Below are positions 9,782 through 18,863 of a stretch of 64,000 nucleotides of DNA, piece by piece. The DNA is taken from NCBI RefSeq assembly GCF_001436095.1, contig NZ_AYYK01000001.1, forward strand, positions 220,071 to 284,070. Reading direction: 5' to 3'. Origin of the DNA: Lapidilactobacillus dextrinicus DSM 20335 (lineage in GTDB: Bacteria > Bacillota > Bacilli > Lactobacillales > Lactobacillaceae). Position 1 is the stretch's first letter, and every line of letters begins with the position of its first letter. A model generated the notes under the pieces. The model had not been told where the DNA came from. It ran no database searches and saw only the letters and a program-made list of their open reading frames with translations. A program made the position numbers and the translations under genes.

Positions 9782-11034
9782 GATTGCACCGCCTGACTAT
9801 TTTTAACAATGGTTACAACTTTTAGTTGTAATTGGGCAGCGAGTGCTCGTAATTCTTCAGTCGTAACCTGTTGTAACGAAGCTGTGATTTGTTGTAAATC
9901 ACGCTGGCGTTCTGGAAATAAGGCATTGCGAAATAGGCGTGATTGTTGAAAGTGAATACTATCTAATGAACGTATTTGTTGATTCAATAAGTTATTAGCC
10001 TCTGCAGTTAATAACTGTTGATCGATTTGTAGGGCAGCCTGCTCAATGACTGTTTGAATTGCCGCCAGTGCTGACGAAATCTGTGTAGCATCAACGCCTG
10101 CTTCAATCACTAGCCAACCTAATAGCAAATCATCACGCGCACTAACGTCATAGGCTAAGCCATGTTTTTCTCGCACTTGTCTAAATAATAATGATTGTTC
10201 ATCACCACCAAGATAAGCAACTAAAACACGTAAAACATCACGATCATGGTTATCAGCCTGAACTAACTTAGGTAATTGATAAGCTAATGTTAAGTGGGTT
10301 TGCTGCCCAACGACTTCCCGTTCTATTTTTTGCAGTGCAACATGTTGTTGAGCAACAGCAACTTCAGGCAACTGACCTAAGCGGGCTGTAAAATTCCAAT
10401 CGCTTAAAGTTTCGTTATCAGGTAACGACTGCCCTGAAGCAAATAACTCGACTCGCCAATTGTTTACAAGTTGTTGATAAAGTGTGGCTAACTGTTGATA
10501 ATCCAATTGAGCCAGTTCTGCTAATGAACCAATAGTTGGTTGTTGGGCATAAGTTTCATGAAAGAAAGCCACCTTGGTTAAAGCATAAGCTTCAAAATCA
10601 TGATCATTTTTTAAATCGGTTAATTCATTTTTTAAGGCTTGATATTCAAGATCAAACGCCTGAATGCCAAAATGAGCCACTTTAAAAAGTGGCTCAAAGA
10701 CGAGTTGTTTGAGTAATGATAATGCTTGGAGACCAATCTCACCATTATGATCAGGATCGACATAACTAATTTCAAAATATAAATCCTGCCAGTTACCTAA
10801 CAATTGATGCTCAACGCGCAAATTAGCACCATAAAGTCTAGCCAAAGCTAAATTCAATTGATCATTTTGTGGATAAGCTTGACACCCACGGCTTAATAAT
10901 CGGGCTAATAAGGTCAAAGCTGTTTGACTAGCGTTAGCAGCTGGGCCAACAAAATGGCAAGTTAGTACATTAGCTTGCCAACGTTTAGTACGATTAATAT
11001 TTAAATTAACACCAGATACGATTTGTTTTTGCAA
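9778..11034 (-). CDS. ymfF: M16 family peptidase-like protein YmfF (no zinc motif)
   Basis: The 418-residue protein has the two-lobed M16 layout, but the helix where HxxEH is expected reads LTLLARLLSRG, with no histidines. It is therefore probably the non-catalytic half of a heterodimer with YmfH, as in mitochondrial-processing-peptidase-type pairs. It begins 14 bp after ftsK and overlaps ymfH by 4 bp, so the three genes probably share a transcript. Confidence 0.86.
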   Translation of the reverse strand: MQKQIVSGVNLNINRTKRWQANVLTCHFVGPAANASQTALTLLARLLSRGCQAYPQNDQLNLALARLYGANLRVEHQLLGNWQDLYFEISYVDPDHNGEIGLQALSLLKQLVFEPLFKVAHFGIQAFDLEYQALKNELTDLKNDHDFEAYALTKVAFFHETYAQQPTIGSLAELAQLDYQQLATLYQQLVNNWRVELFASGQSLPDNETLSDWNFTARLGQLPEVAVAQQHVALQKIEREVVGQQTHLTLAYQLPKLVQADNHDRDVLRVLVAYLGGDEQSLLFRQVREKHGLAYDVSARDDLLLGWLVIEAGVDATQISSALAAIQTVIEQAALQIDQQLLTAEANNLLNQQIRSLDSIHFQQSRLFRNALFPERQRDLQQITASLQQVTTEELRALAAQLQLKVVTIVKNSQAVQS

Positions 11035-11048
11035 AATTAATCCTCATT

Positions 11049-13640
11049 TTATGATAAATACTCATCAGAGTTAGGTGCTTCTGGATTATTGAGGCCAAAA
11101 TACTGTTGATAATTAGCTAATCCCCATAATACTTTACGGCCCTTACTACCTTCAGACGGACCAACCACACCAACTTGTTCCATATCTTCAATAATTAAAG
11201 CAGCCCGATTGTAACCAATTCTAAACCGGCGCTGAATCATTGATGTACTTGCTTTTTTCTCTTGAATCACATATTCAACTGCTTCTTGGAAATGCTCATC
11301 ATGTTCTTGTTGATGATCGTCTTCAGTGACATCATTGACGTGTGCAATCAAGTCTTGATCATAATCAGCAGTTTGCTGTTCCTTAACGAAATCAATAATC
11401 TTTTGGACGTCACGCCCAGAAATATAGGCACCTTGAATACGAATCGGCTTAGATAGACCAACTGGTGAAAACATCATGTCGCCACGTCCTAATAATTTCT
11501 CAGCACCGTTCGCATCTAAAATCGTTCGGGAATCAATCCCACTAGAAACAGCAAATGCAATTCGTGACGGAATGTTGGCCTTAATTAAACCAGTAATGAC
11601 ATCAACAGATGGTCGCTGCGTTGCGATAATTAAATGCACACCAGCAGCCCGCGCTTTTTGAGCCAGTCGAACAATTGCTGTTTCAACTTCATTACCTGCA
11701 GCCATCATTAAGTCCGCTAACTCGTCGATAACATTTACCATGAAAGGCATTTCGTCCATCATTGGTTTGTTTTTATCAGCGTTGTTTTCACGAACAAGTT
11801 CATTATATTCATCAATATCACGAACACCAGCTGCTTCAAAACGTTGATAACGATCTTCCATCTCGCTAACTGCTTTATTTAAAGCATTCGCAGCCTTCTT
11901 GGGATTGGTGACTACGGGTAATAGCAAGTGCGGAATATCATTGTAAACAGATAATTCAACCATTTTGGGATCAATGAGCATGAGCTTAACTTCATCAGGA
12001 CGCGCCCGCATTAAAATACTAGTGATAATTACATTAATCATCACTGACTTACCACTACCAGTTGAACCGGCAATCAGTAAATGGGGCATCTTGGTTAAAT
12101 TAGCTGTAATAACCTCACCTGTGACTGACTTACCCAAGGGCACTTCCAGAATTTTACCAGGGTGCATCGGTTGCTTTTCGATCACTTCTCTAAACGAAAC
12201 TGTGGCTACCGTTCGGTTCGGCACTTCAATTCCCACATAAGGTTTGCCAGGAATTGGTGCTTCAATCCGAATATCCTTAGCGGCTAATGCCAAAGCCAAA
12301 TCATCAGCCAAATTAACAATCTTATTAACTTTGACACCCATGCCAGGCTTAACTTCATATTTCGTAACCGTTGGTCCTAAATCTGCATGGATCACTTTGA
12401 CATCCACGCCAAAACTCTTAAAGGTCTGCTCTAAGGTAGCGCGATTTTTCTGAATTAAGGCCACTTCGCCACTTTGATCAGTTGGTGGAATCACACTTAA
12501 CAAATCAGAAGTCGGTAATTGATAATTACTATAATCAGTGTGTGTAACAGTCTGTTCAGCCTTCGCAGGTAAAATCTCACCAGTTTGAGGATCAATTGTC
12601 TTCGTCGGCGTTGGTTGAGCTGATGTTGGCGTTACCTTATCTTGTGACGGATTCGTTTGAGCCGTGGTAACAGCAGCACCAGTTGGTGAAAAGTGGACAT
12701 CAAAACCATCATGAGGCTTAGGTAGACCTTCGGCAGTTTCTTCAGGCTCTTGACTATTTTGGTGTTTAGTAGGAACAGCGGCCAATTGTTGATCCTGCAT
12801 GATTTGGTCAACGGAAGATTGCCCCTGCGAATTCGAATTATTAGCACCGCTAACCGAGAATTCTTCGTCTTCTGAAGGCATTGATTGATGATCATCAATC
12901 GGTTGATCGCCTTCTTCAAAGAAATTAGCACTGAAATTCTTGAGCCGCCCGCCAAGTGAACGTGTAAAATTACCCAATCCCTTAACGACCGTTAACACTG
13001 CCTGTGTAACATCGCGGAACGGAATCATTGTAAACAGCAAAACGCCAGCGATTATCCCAATGATCGCGATTAAAATGGTTCCCCAATTACTTAACAGGAA
13101 ATAAGTGGCTCGATATAAATAACCACCAATCATGCCACCTGCGACTGCTTCAGTTACTTGTCCGCGCTGAAAATCAGCCTTAAGCGAGACCCAGATTGAT
13201 TGCGTAAATTGGCTATGGACATTCAGATGGGTGAAAAAGATTTCCGTATTTAACAATAAAGTACTTAAATAAACTAAAAACATACCCAATAATCGTTTAA
13301 GCGGTAAGTCGTGAGGCCAATGACCAATCGTTAAGAGGTATAAGCCCAGCATGCCGAAAATCGTCGCAGCGACAATATAAGTATCGCCAACAAAAATGCG
13401 AAAACAGTTGGCAAATAAATTACCTAAAAAGCCCCAGCGGAAAATTGCTAAGATAGCAATTAACGCAAAAAAGAAACCGGTAATATTTAATTGATAATTA
13501 TTCTGTTTTTTTGAGCGACTAGCACGTTTCTTTTTAGTCGTTGGTGTTCTCTTAGTTGTTTTAGTTGTTTTAGTTGTTTTAGTTGTTTTAGTTGTTTTTT
13601 TTCGTTGCTTCTTTTTGGCTGCTGCCATAATATATTTCAA
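11049..13640 (-). CDS. ftsK: DNA translocase FtsK/SpoIIIE
   Basis: This translocase pumps chromosomal DNA through the division septum. Within 863 residues there are a basic N-terminal tail with tandem TTK repeats (16-30), four or more membrane helices (about 55-205), a low-complexity linker (about 240-370), and the RecA-like motor with Walker A GSTGSGKS at 525-532 and a Walker B ending VIDELADLMM at about 641-650. A C-terminal winged-helix gamma domain recognises polar DNA motifs. The given start is TTG directly behind GAAGGGTGAG; the in-frame ATG at 13628 (MAAAKKK) is an alternative. Confidence 0.95.
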   Translation of the reverse strand: MKYIMAAAKKKQRKKTTKTTKTTKTTKTTKRTPTTKKKRASRSKKQNNYQLNITGFFFALIAILAIFRWGFLGNLFANCFRIFVGDTYIVAATIFGMLGLYLLTIGHWPHDLPLKRLLGMFLVYLSTLLLNTEIFFTHLNVHSQFTQSIWVSLKADFQRGQVTEAVAGGMIGGYLYRATYFLLSNWGTILIAIIGIIAGVLLFTMIPFRDVTQAVLTVVKGLGNFTRSLGGRLKNFSANFFEEGDQPIDDHQSMPSEDEEFSVSGANNSNSQGQSSVDQIMQDQQLAAVPTKHQNSQEPEETAEGLPKPHDGFDVHFSPTGAAVTTAQTNPSQDKVTPTSAQPTPTKTIDPQTGEILPAKAEQTVTHTDYSNYQLPTSDLLSVIPPTDQSGEVALIQKNRATLEQTFKSFGVDVKVIHADLGPTVTKYEVKPGMGVKVNKIVNLADDLALALAAKDIRIEAPIPGKPYVGIEVPNRTVATVSFREVIEKQPMHPGKILEVPLGKSVTGEVITANLTKMPHLLIAGSTGSGKSVMINVIITSILMRARPDEVKLMLIDPKMVELSVYNDIPHLLLPVVTNPKKAANALNKAVSEMEDRYQRFEAAGVRDIDEYNELVRENNADKNKPMMDEMPFMVNVIDELADLMMAAGNEVETAIVRLAQKARAAGVHLIIATQRPSVDVITGLIKANIPSRIAFAVSSGIDSRTILDANGAEKLLGRGDMMFSPVGLSKPIRIQGAYISGRDVQKIIDFVKEQQTADYDQDLIAHVNDVTEDDHQQEHDEHFQEAVEYVIQEKKASTSMIQRRFRIGYNRAALIIEDMEQVGVVGPSEGSKGRKVLWGLANYQQYFGLNNPEAPNSDEYLS
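13552..13596 (-). repeat. Five perfect 9-bp tandem repeats in the 5' end of ftsK
   Basis: The unit TTAGTTGTT (plus strand) occurs five times without change and encodes Thr-Thr-Lys units in the cytosolic tail. A 9-bp unit keeps the frame when the copy number changes. Confidence 0.9.
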
Positions 13641-13689
13641 CTCACCCTTCGTACGCTAACAGAAGCAGACAAAGTTCATCCTGACAATA

Positions 13690-14199
13690 CTATTTAAGTT
13701 TGTCATGTTCGTAACGATGCGTCAGTTCTAAGCCAGCAAATTGTTGTTGCCGCAAAGCTTCATAGATCACTAATGCCGCAGTGTTTGATAAGTTCAAAGC
13801 ACGAACTTTGTCAGTCATTGGAATACGTAAACATTTTTCAGTATTTTCCCGCATAAAGTCTTCTGGCAAACCAGTTGTTTCTTTACCAAATAAGAAGTAA
13901 TGATCAACATCAGTATCGCTAAAATCGACATCACTGTAGACTTTTTCAGAAAATTTAGAAATTAAATATAAATATTGATCGTCTGGAATTGTTTGTAAAA
14001 AGGCATCTAGATCATCATGATAAACGATCTCGACATTATCCCAGTAATCTAAGCCGGCCCGCTTCAAATGCTTATCGTCAGTTTGAAAACCTAAAGGCCG
14101 AATTAAATGTAAAACAGTTCCCGTTGCTGCACAAGTTCGGGCAATATTACCAGTATTGGCTGGCATTAAGGGTTGATATAATGCAATGTGATTAGTCAT
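13690..14199 (-). CDS. trmL: tRNA (cytidine(34)-2'-O)-methyltransferase TrmL
   Basis: This is a SPOUT-family methyltransferase of 169 residues that 2'-O-methylates the wobble position of leucine tRNAs. Visible family features are the N-terminal [17 protein letters not shown], the cofactor-knot segment [11 protein letters not shown] and the C-terminal [23 protein letters not shown] site lies upstream of the ATG. It precedes ftsK on the same strand with a 49-bp gap and no terminator. Confidence 0.93.
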   Translation of the reverse strand: MTNHIALYQPLMPANTGNIARTCAATGTVLHLIRPLGFQTDDKHLKRAGLDYWDNVEIVYHDDLDAFLQTIPDDQYLYLISKFSEKVYSDVDFSDTDVDHYFLFGKETTGLPEDFMRENTEKCLRIPMTDKVRALNLSNTAALVIYEALRQQQFAGLELTHRYEHDKLK

Positions 14200-14471
14200 T
14201 TTGCTTACCTCGATTAATATTTTTCATAATGTTACTTATTTTCAGAAATAACCTGACAAATTTTTTATTTTTTTGTCAAAGATAACTGATCTATTTTAAC
14301 ATAGTTAACACCGCTTAAACTAGCTATCACTTACTATCATCGCACATTTATCATTTTGTTTAAATGCGCTGTAGCACTTTTTAAGATAGTATTTAACTTT
14401 ACTTAATGAGCGTTATGATTGATAATGGTTATTGCAATAAGTATTCATTTTTTGGAGGTTGAACTTATCTT

Positions 14472-15125
14472 ATGCGCAAATATATTTCAGAGTTTCTAGG
14501 TACATTCATGCTTGTTTTCATCGGAACAAGCTCAGTTGTCATTGCTAAGGGCAACGTTTTGACAATTGCTTTAGCATTTGGTTTGGCAATTACTGTCTCT
14601 GCCTATGCTTTTGGCGGCATTTCTGGTGGTCATTTCAATCCTGCAGTAACAACTGCTATGTTGATTAATCGCCGTATTTCTGCAACTGATGCCATTGCTT
14701 ACATTATCTCACAAGTACTTGGTGCTACAGTTGCTTCATTGTTCGTTAAGATTTTCGTTGGTGCTTTAAGCTTGCCAACTAATCAACTTGGACAAACTGA
14801 TTTCCCTAAGATCTCAACTGGCATTGCCTTCCTTGTTGAAGTCTTAGCAACATTCTTGTTCTTGATGGTTATTATCAATGTGACAAGTAAAGATCATGGT
14901 GACGCTGCTCGTGCTGGTGTTGTTATCGGTTTAACATTATCACTCTTGATTATTTTTGCTTTGAACTTGACTGGTGCTTCATTAAACCCAGCACGTTCAT
15001 TTGGCCCCGCCATCTTTGCTGGTGGTTCAGCATTGAAGCATATCTGGCTATATATCCTTGCTCCTGAAGTTGGTGCCATTTTAGCTGCACTTTGCTCAAA
15101 GTATTTACTTGGTAGTGAAGATTAA
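14472..15125 (+). CDS. MIP family aquaporin/glycerol facilitator
   Basis: The 217-residue protein has six membrane helices and two re-entrant NPA loops (56-58 and 172-174); R175 follows the second NPA, as expected for the selectivity filter. The short length and lack of inserts favour a water or small-solute channel, but the substrate cannot be decided from sequence. The GGAGG site is 13 nt from the ATG, longer than usual. The gene stands alone, with its own terminator. Confidence 0.9.
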   Translation: MRKYISEFLGTFMLVFIGTSSVVIAKGNVLTIALAFGLAITVSAYAFGGISGGHFNPAVTTAMLINRRISATDAIAYIISQVLGATVASLFVKIFVGALSLPTNQLGQTDFPKISTGIAFLVEVLATFLFLMVIINVTSKDHGDAARAGVVIGLTLSLLIIFALNLTGASLNPARSFGPAIFAGGSALKHIWLYILAPEVGAILAALCSKYLLGSED

Positions 15126-15136
15126 TTTAGCCAACA

Positions 15137-15171
15137 TAGTGCTGCTGTTTTTACAGCAGCACTATTTTTTT
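15137..15171 (+). terminator. Intrinsic terminator of the aquaporin gene
   Basis: The 11-bp stem AGTGCTGCTGT/ACAGCAGCACT is followed by ATTTTTTT. Confidence 0.9.
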
Positions 15172-15405
15172 GCATTTTTTACTAATTTTCAGAAAAAGCA
15201 CACAAAAAAATGCAGCCCCTCGGTTTTAATAACAGCGAGAAACTACATTAGTAAGATCTTAATCGATACTTTTAGCAAAGGAATCCCTTGATAAAAGCGC
15301 GAAATCAACCTTGAACATAATATATCACTAGATTATGCAACTTACAAGAAAAAAATTTTCAGATCGTAATAGAACCTGATCAAGTAAGTGAAATTTTGAT
15401 TATAC
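15172..15405. other. Intergenic stretch between aquaporin terminator and tRNA promoter
   Basis: I see no open frame with a ribosome binding site and no known riboswitch. A weak CTCG/CGAG hairpin followed by a T-run on the minus strand (about 15208-15242) is the only structure; there is no convincing promoter for it. Confidence 0.4.
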
Positions 15406-15434
15406 TTGCTATTCAGACAATTATTAGGTAAAAT
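15406..15434 (+). promoter_or_regulatory. Promoter of tRNA-Arg(CCG)
   Basis: TTGCTA (15406-15411) and TAAAAT (15429-15434) are separated by exactly 17 bp and lie 12 bp before the tRNA. Confidence 0.75.
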
Positions 15435-15446
15435 GTTTAATGTTAT

Positions 15447-15518
15447 GGGCCCTTAGTGTAATGGATCGCACGCAAGATTCCGGTTCTTGAAATCTCGGTT
15501 CGACTCCGAGGGGGCCCA
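15447..15518 (+). tRNA. tRNA-Arg, anticodon CCG
   Basis: A full cloverleaf can be drawn. The acceptor stem GGGCCCT pairs with GGGGCCC (one T-G wobble). The D stem is GTGT/GCAC, the anticodon stem CAAGA/TCTTG has loop TTCCGGT (CCG), and the T arm is CTCGG-TTCGACT-CCGAG. The discriminator is A and CCA is not encoded. It reads the arginine codon CGG. It is a single tRNA gene with its own promoter and terminator. Confidence 0.95.
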
Positions 15519-15526
15519 TTTCTCAT

Positions 15527-15566
15527 AAAAGCAGCCATCACGATAGTCGTGATGGCTGCTTTTTTA
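15527..15566. terminator. Bidirectional terminator between tRNA-Arg and the UDG gene
   Basis: A 17-bp perfect stem (AAAAGCAGCCATCACGA with its complement) has a 3-nt loop, with T-runs available on both strands. It serves the convergent tRNA (+) and UDG gene (-). Confidence 0.9.
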
Positions 15567-16187
15567 TTTATCTGCAAAATATGCTTTTAACTTAACTAGG
15601 TCAGCTTTAGCCAATGGCCGATTTTGTTTGGCAAAGCGTCGAATAAATGATGGATGAAATAATGGTATGATCGCCCACACTTTTGTTCCGAATTCAAGCT
15701 TACCAGTTGTTGGTCGATATTCTAAAATTTCATGCTTAATAACTTGTCCGTGTACTTCTGAAATTTTATAGTCCGATCCTAACAATCGATGTAATGCCGT
15801 ATTCCCCAGCACAACCATAACATCACTATCCAATTGTGCTAACTCTGCATCCAAAAACGGCGCAAAATCTTTAATCTCTTTTTTAGTCGGTGGCCGATCC
15901 CGCTTAGAATCATTTTTCTCGCGAAACGGACGAGCCCGAACTGTCGCGGTCATATAAATTTCTTCTCGCGTTACGCCAAGATAATCTAACCACTGTTGTA
16001 ATTCTTGTCCCGACGGACCAACGAATCCGCGACCTAGTTCAATTTCTTTTTTACCAGGTGCTTCTGCCACTAAAACAAATTTCGGTTTTAATGAACCAGT
16101 ACCTAATACTAAACCTTCTAGCTGAGGATTATCTAAAATTAATTGTTTCATTTTGCCGATTTGATTCGAGTTTAATGCGGTCGCCAT
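15564..16187 (-). CDS. Uracil-DNA glycosylase family protein (family 4-like, no Fe-S cysteines)
   Basis: This enzyme is expected to excise uracil from DNA. The 207 residues include motif 1 as EAPGKKEIELGRGFVGPSG and the C-terminal LFHPSF, both typical of the family 4/5 group. Canonical family 4 enzymes bind a [4Fe-4S] cluster through four cysteines, but this protein contains no cysteine at all and has a shorter N-terminus. The gene is monocistronic, with a GAGGGG site 5 nt from the ATG. Activity is inferred. Confidence 0.82.
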   Translation of the reverse strand: MATALNSNQIGKMKQLILDNPQLEGLVLGTGSLKPKFVLVAEAPGKKEIELGRGFVGPSGQELQQWLDYLGVTREEIYMTATVRARPFREKNDSKRDRPPTKKEIKDFAPFLDAELAQLDSDVMVVLGNTALHRLLGSDYKISEVHGQVIKHEILEYRPTTGKLEFGTKVWAIIPLFHPSFIRRFAKQNRPLAKADLVKLKAYFADK

Positions 16188-16249
16188 TTTATCCCCTCTT
16201 TTATTTTTTATCTTATTTCAAGATTAACTGATTATTTGCAATCAGTAAA

Positions 16250-16285
16250 ATATAAAAAGCCAACCTTGAAATTTCAAGGTTGGCT
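16250..16285 (-). terminator. Intrinsic terminator of map
   Basis: The perfect 28-bp palindrome at 16258-16285 (arms AGCCAACCTTG/CAAGGTTGGCT) is followed on the minus strand by TTTTATATTTT. Confidence 0.85.
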
Positions 16286-16310
16286 GATATCAGCAAATTA
16301 GAAATCGAGC

Positions 16311-17108
16311 TTATAAATATTTAGCATCTGCAATAGGATCTTGTGAAGTTAAAATCTTCGGACCATCTTTAGTGATAGCTAAAGTATGTTCATATTGGCA
16401 AGACCAACCACCATCAGCTGTTACGTAATATTCCCAAGAATCATTAGGGTCACTGACTTCTTTAGCCATAATTTGCCAAGTACCCTCGTTAATCATTGGC
16501 TCGATCGTAATTGTCATGCCCTCTTTAAGACGCAAGCCTTTATGAGGTTCGCCATAATGAGGAACATTAGGTTGTTCATGCATGGTTGGTTGAATACCAT
16601 GACCAATCAAATCACGTACATCGCCATAACCATTCTCATCTTCTGTGTAATGTTGAATGGCGTAACCAATGTCACCTAACCGATTACCAACAACAGCTTG
16701 ATCAATACCTAAGTACAATGCTTTTTTAGTAACATCCATTAATTTTTGGATCTTAGGACTAACCTCACCAACAGCATAGCTCCAGCAAGAATCACTTTGA
16801 TAACCATCAAGGGTTACAGTCATATCTACTTTAACCAAATCGCCGTTATGCAAGATTAAGTTTTGGCGTGGTGTTGCGTGGGCAACTTCGTCGTTAACCG
16901 CAACACAAGTAGCATATTTGTAACCTTCAAAACCTTTTTCGCCAGGAATACCACCATGACTGGTGATATAATTATCTGCAAATTTTTCAATTTCCATTGA
17001 TGAAATACCAGGCTTAATAATGTCACGTAAGCCAACATGAACTGCTGCTAAAAGTGCACCAGATTTGCGCATACCTTCAATTTCACGTGGGGATTTTAAT
17101 GTAATCAA
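16311..17108 (-). CDS. map: Methionine aminopeptidase, type I
   Basis: Map removes the initiator methionine from nascent proteins. The frame is open to 17198, but a GGAGG 7 nt before a TTG at 17108 sets the likely start (MITLKSPREIEG), giving 265 residues. The five metal ligands of the pita-bread fold are all visible: the two Asp in DMTVTLDGYQSDS, His in GHGIQPTMHEQ, Glu in TIEPMI and Glu in YEHTLAI. The substrate His lies in NDEVAHATP. Confidence 0.95.
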   Translation of the reverse strand: MITLKSPREIEGMRKSGALLAAVHVGLRDIIKPGISSMEIEKFADNYITSHGGIPGEKGFEGYKYATCVAVNDEVAHATPRQNLILHNGDLVKVDMTVTLDGYQSDSCWSYAVGEVSPKIQKLMDVTKKALYLGIDQAVVGNRLGDIGYAIQHYTEDENGYGDVRDLIGHGIQPTMHEQPNVPHYGEPHKGLRLKEGMTITIEPMINEGTWQIMAKEVSDPNDSWEYYVTADGGWSCQYEHTLAITKDGPKILTSQDPIADAKYL

Positions 17109-17149
17109 TATATTGCCTCCGTTTAATGTTATGTTAATTATACCGCAAG

Positions 17150-17204
17150 ATAAAAAATATAAAAGCGCTGCGCCTGTTTGTTCGCACAAACCGCTCAACG
17201 CTTT
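17150..17204 (-). terminator. Probable imperfect terminator after the deoxynucleoside kinase gene
   Basis: Outer arms AAAGCG/CGCTTT and inner arms GTTTG/CAAAC form an interrupted hairpin. On the minus strand it is followed by a T-rich stretch. Confidence 0.55.
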
Positions 17205-17263
17205 ATCTATTTATATCAAGCAACGAAAAATGTTAACTGATTGACGAGCAACAATCGACGAGG

Positions 17264-17908
17264 CTATATTTTGCCCATTTCATGTAACTTGTCTTTAATT
17301 TGACCCATGACGATTTCGCGATCTTTAGGATTTTCAACAAAATCATAACGATCACCATCAATCCGAATTTTTGGCGAATACTGATAATTCTTGTACCAAG
17401 GATCATAATAATCCAATAATCTATGATAATAATCAACCAATGACGGATCCGTTTGAATTTGTTCATAAGAACGACCACGCTTTGTAATCCGTTTAATCAT
17501 GGTGTCATAGGAAACATCAATATGAACAAGCAAGTCAGGATTTTTCTTAGGCATGCCTTTAAGTTCTTCCATCATGTTACCTAATAAATCTTTATAGATT
17601 GCAACTTCGGTTTGATTAGCGCGTCCCATATCCGCATTCATCTGGAAAAACAACGCATCTTCATAAATTGAACGATCTAAAACATTATTGTCATCTTGTA
17701 AAGCTGCTTTAATACTGTGAAAACGAGTATTTAAGAAGTAAATTTGTAAAAGAAAAGCATACTTACTTGGATCAGCATAAAAAAGTGGTAAAACTGGATT
17801 ATCATCCACACTTTCATAAAAAGCTTTTGTTCCTAATTCCTTGGCAATCATTCCTGTTAATGATGATTTACCTGCGCCAATTGCACCACTGAGTACTAAA
17901 ACTGTCAT
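17264..17908 (-). CDS. Deoxynucleoside kinase
   Basis: This protein phosphorylates deoxynucleosides in the salvage pathway (dGK/dAK type). Near the N-terminus, SGAIGAGKSS forms the P-loop. DRSIYEDALFF supplies the catalytic Asp-Arg pair, and KRGRSYEQ forms the arginine-rich lid. The length of 214 residues is usual. I prefer the ATG at 17908; a GTG at 17911 is directly adjacent. Salvage kinases are important in lactobacilli, which often depend on external nucleosides. The exact base preference is not visible. Confidence 0.9.
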   Translation of the reverse strand: MTVLVLSGAIGAGKSSLTGMIAKELGTKAFYESVDDNPVLPLFYADPSKYAFLLQIYFLNTRFHSIKAALQDDNNVLDRSIYEDALFFQMNADMGRANQTEVAIYKDLLGNMMEELKGMPKKNPDLLVHIDVSYDTMIKRITKRGRSYEQIQTDPSLVDYYHRLLDYYDPWYKNYQYSPKIRIDGDRYDFVENPKDREIVMGQIKDKLHEMGKI

Positions 17909-18092
17909 CACGTTCTTTCCATTCTTTTTAAGACTTGACCGTCTATCTTACCATTCATTTTGCCGGGCGATCACTAATTATATCGATGGCATATTTCTAA
18001 ATAAAACCATTCTCAATCTTACACAAGATATAGTATTTTTTCAATCACTTTCCACCATAAATTGTGGTTATTTCATCTGAAATTTGTCCCTG

Positions 18093-18734
18093 CTAATCAT
18101 CAAATTCCCACTCATTTTTAAATGTTTGAACAAATTCCTGCATAAAGCGAATTCGTTGAGCCGCGATTATTTTTGCTTCCTCTGTATTCATCAAATCACC
18201 TAGTTTAAAGAGTTTCTCGTAAAAGTGATTGATAACCGGTGATTGTTGTCGATAGTCCGCCTTGTTTAATTCAGTTCGCGGTGCAATCTTTGGATCATAC
18301 ATCGGTGCGCCAGTGTGAGCTCCATAATAAAAAGTACGTCCAATTCCAATGGCACCTAAAGCATCCAACCGATCAGCATCTTGAACGATTTGACCATCAA
18401 GTGTTAGTTGATAGTGCGTTTTAAGATTTTTAGAGTAGGACATATGATCAATAATATCTAAAACTGCCGCAATTTGCTTAGCAGTTAGTCCTGACTGTTG
18501 ATAAGTAGTTAATAACTCTGCGCGCTTAGCCACCACATCAGCAACTAATTTATCATCTAAGATATCATGAGTTGCTGCAGCAACCAGCACTATTTCTTGA
18601 TGTGCTTCAGGTTGACGCTTTAACAAATGACGTGCTAAATTTACAACCCGCTCAATATGCGCGACGTCGTGTCCAGAATGATCTTGTGCCATTTGTTCAA
18701 CTACATAGTTATGAATCATTTCAAAGTTTATCAT
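18093..18734 (-). CDS. HD domain phosphohydrolase
   Basis: The 213-residue protein carries an HD-domain metal site: H22 and H26 in GHDVAHIERV, H56-D57 in ATHDILDD, and a later Asp in DADRLDALGAIG. This pattern matches the YpgQ/YedJ group of small phosphohydrolases, some of which hydrolyse (d)NTPs. The substrate here is not known. It is transcribed away from rlmA and has a GGAGC site before the ATG. Confidence 0.8.
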   Translation of the reverse strand: MINFEMIHNYVVEQMAQDHSGHDVAHIERVVNLARHLLKRQPEAHQEIVLVAAATHDILDDKLVADVVAKRAELLTTYQQSGLTAKQIAAVLDIIDHMSYSKNLKTHYQLTLDGQIVQDADRLDALGAIGIGRTFYYGAHTGAPMYDPKIAPRTELNKADYRQQSPVINHFYEKLFKLGDLMNTEEAKIIAAQRIRFMQEFVQTFKNEWEFDD

Positions 18735-18863
18735 TGGCTTGCTCCACTTTAAGCATCTTCAATCTATTAAATTATAACATGGCTTTTCTTTAAGATTAAC
18801 TTTAGCAGATAATCTTAGCCTGTTTTCATGTTACAATTATTTCTAATTAAGTGAGGAATAACA

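Noticed and set aside
9778..11034. ymfF as a damaged M16 peptidase gene
   Set aside because: The frame is intact and full length; loss of the zinc motif is expected in the non-catalytic partner of this pair.
14380..14397. TTTAAG-N6-TTTAAC upstream of the aquaporin gene as a CiaR-type box
   Set aside because: The spacing is 6 instead of 5 bp and the second copy is imperfect; no matching -10 at the right distance.
15447..15518. tRNA-Arg genes as integration sites of a mobile element
   Set aside because: No integrase, no repeated tRNA 3' end and no element-like genes are present near either tRNA.
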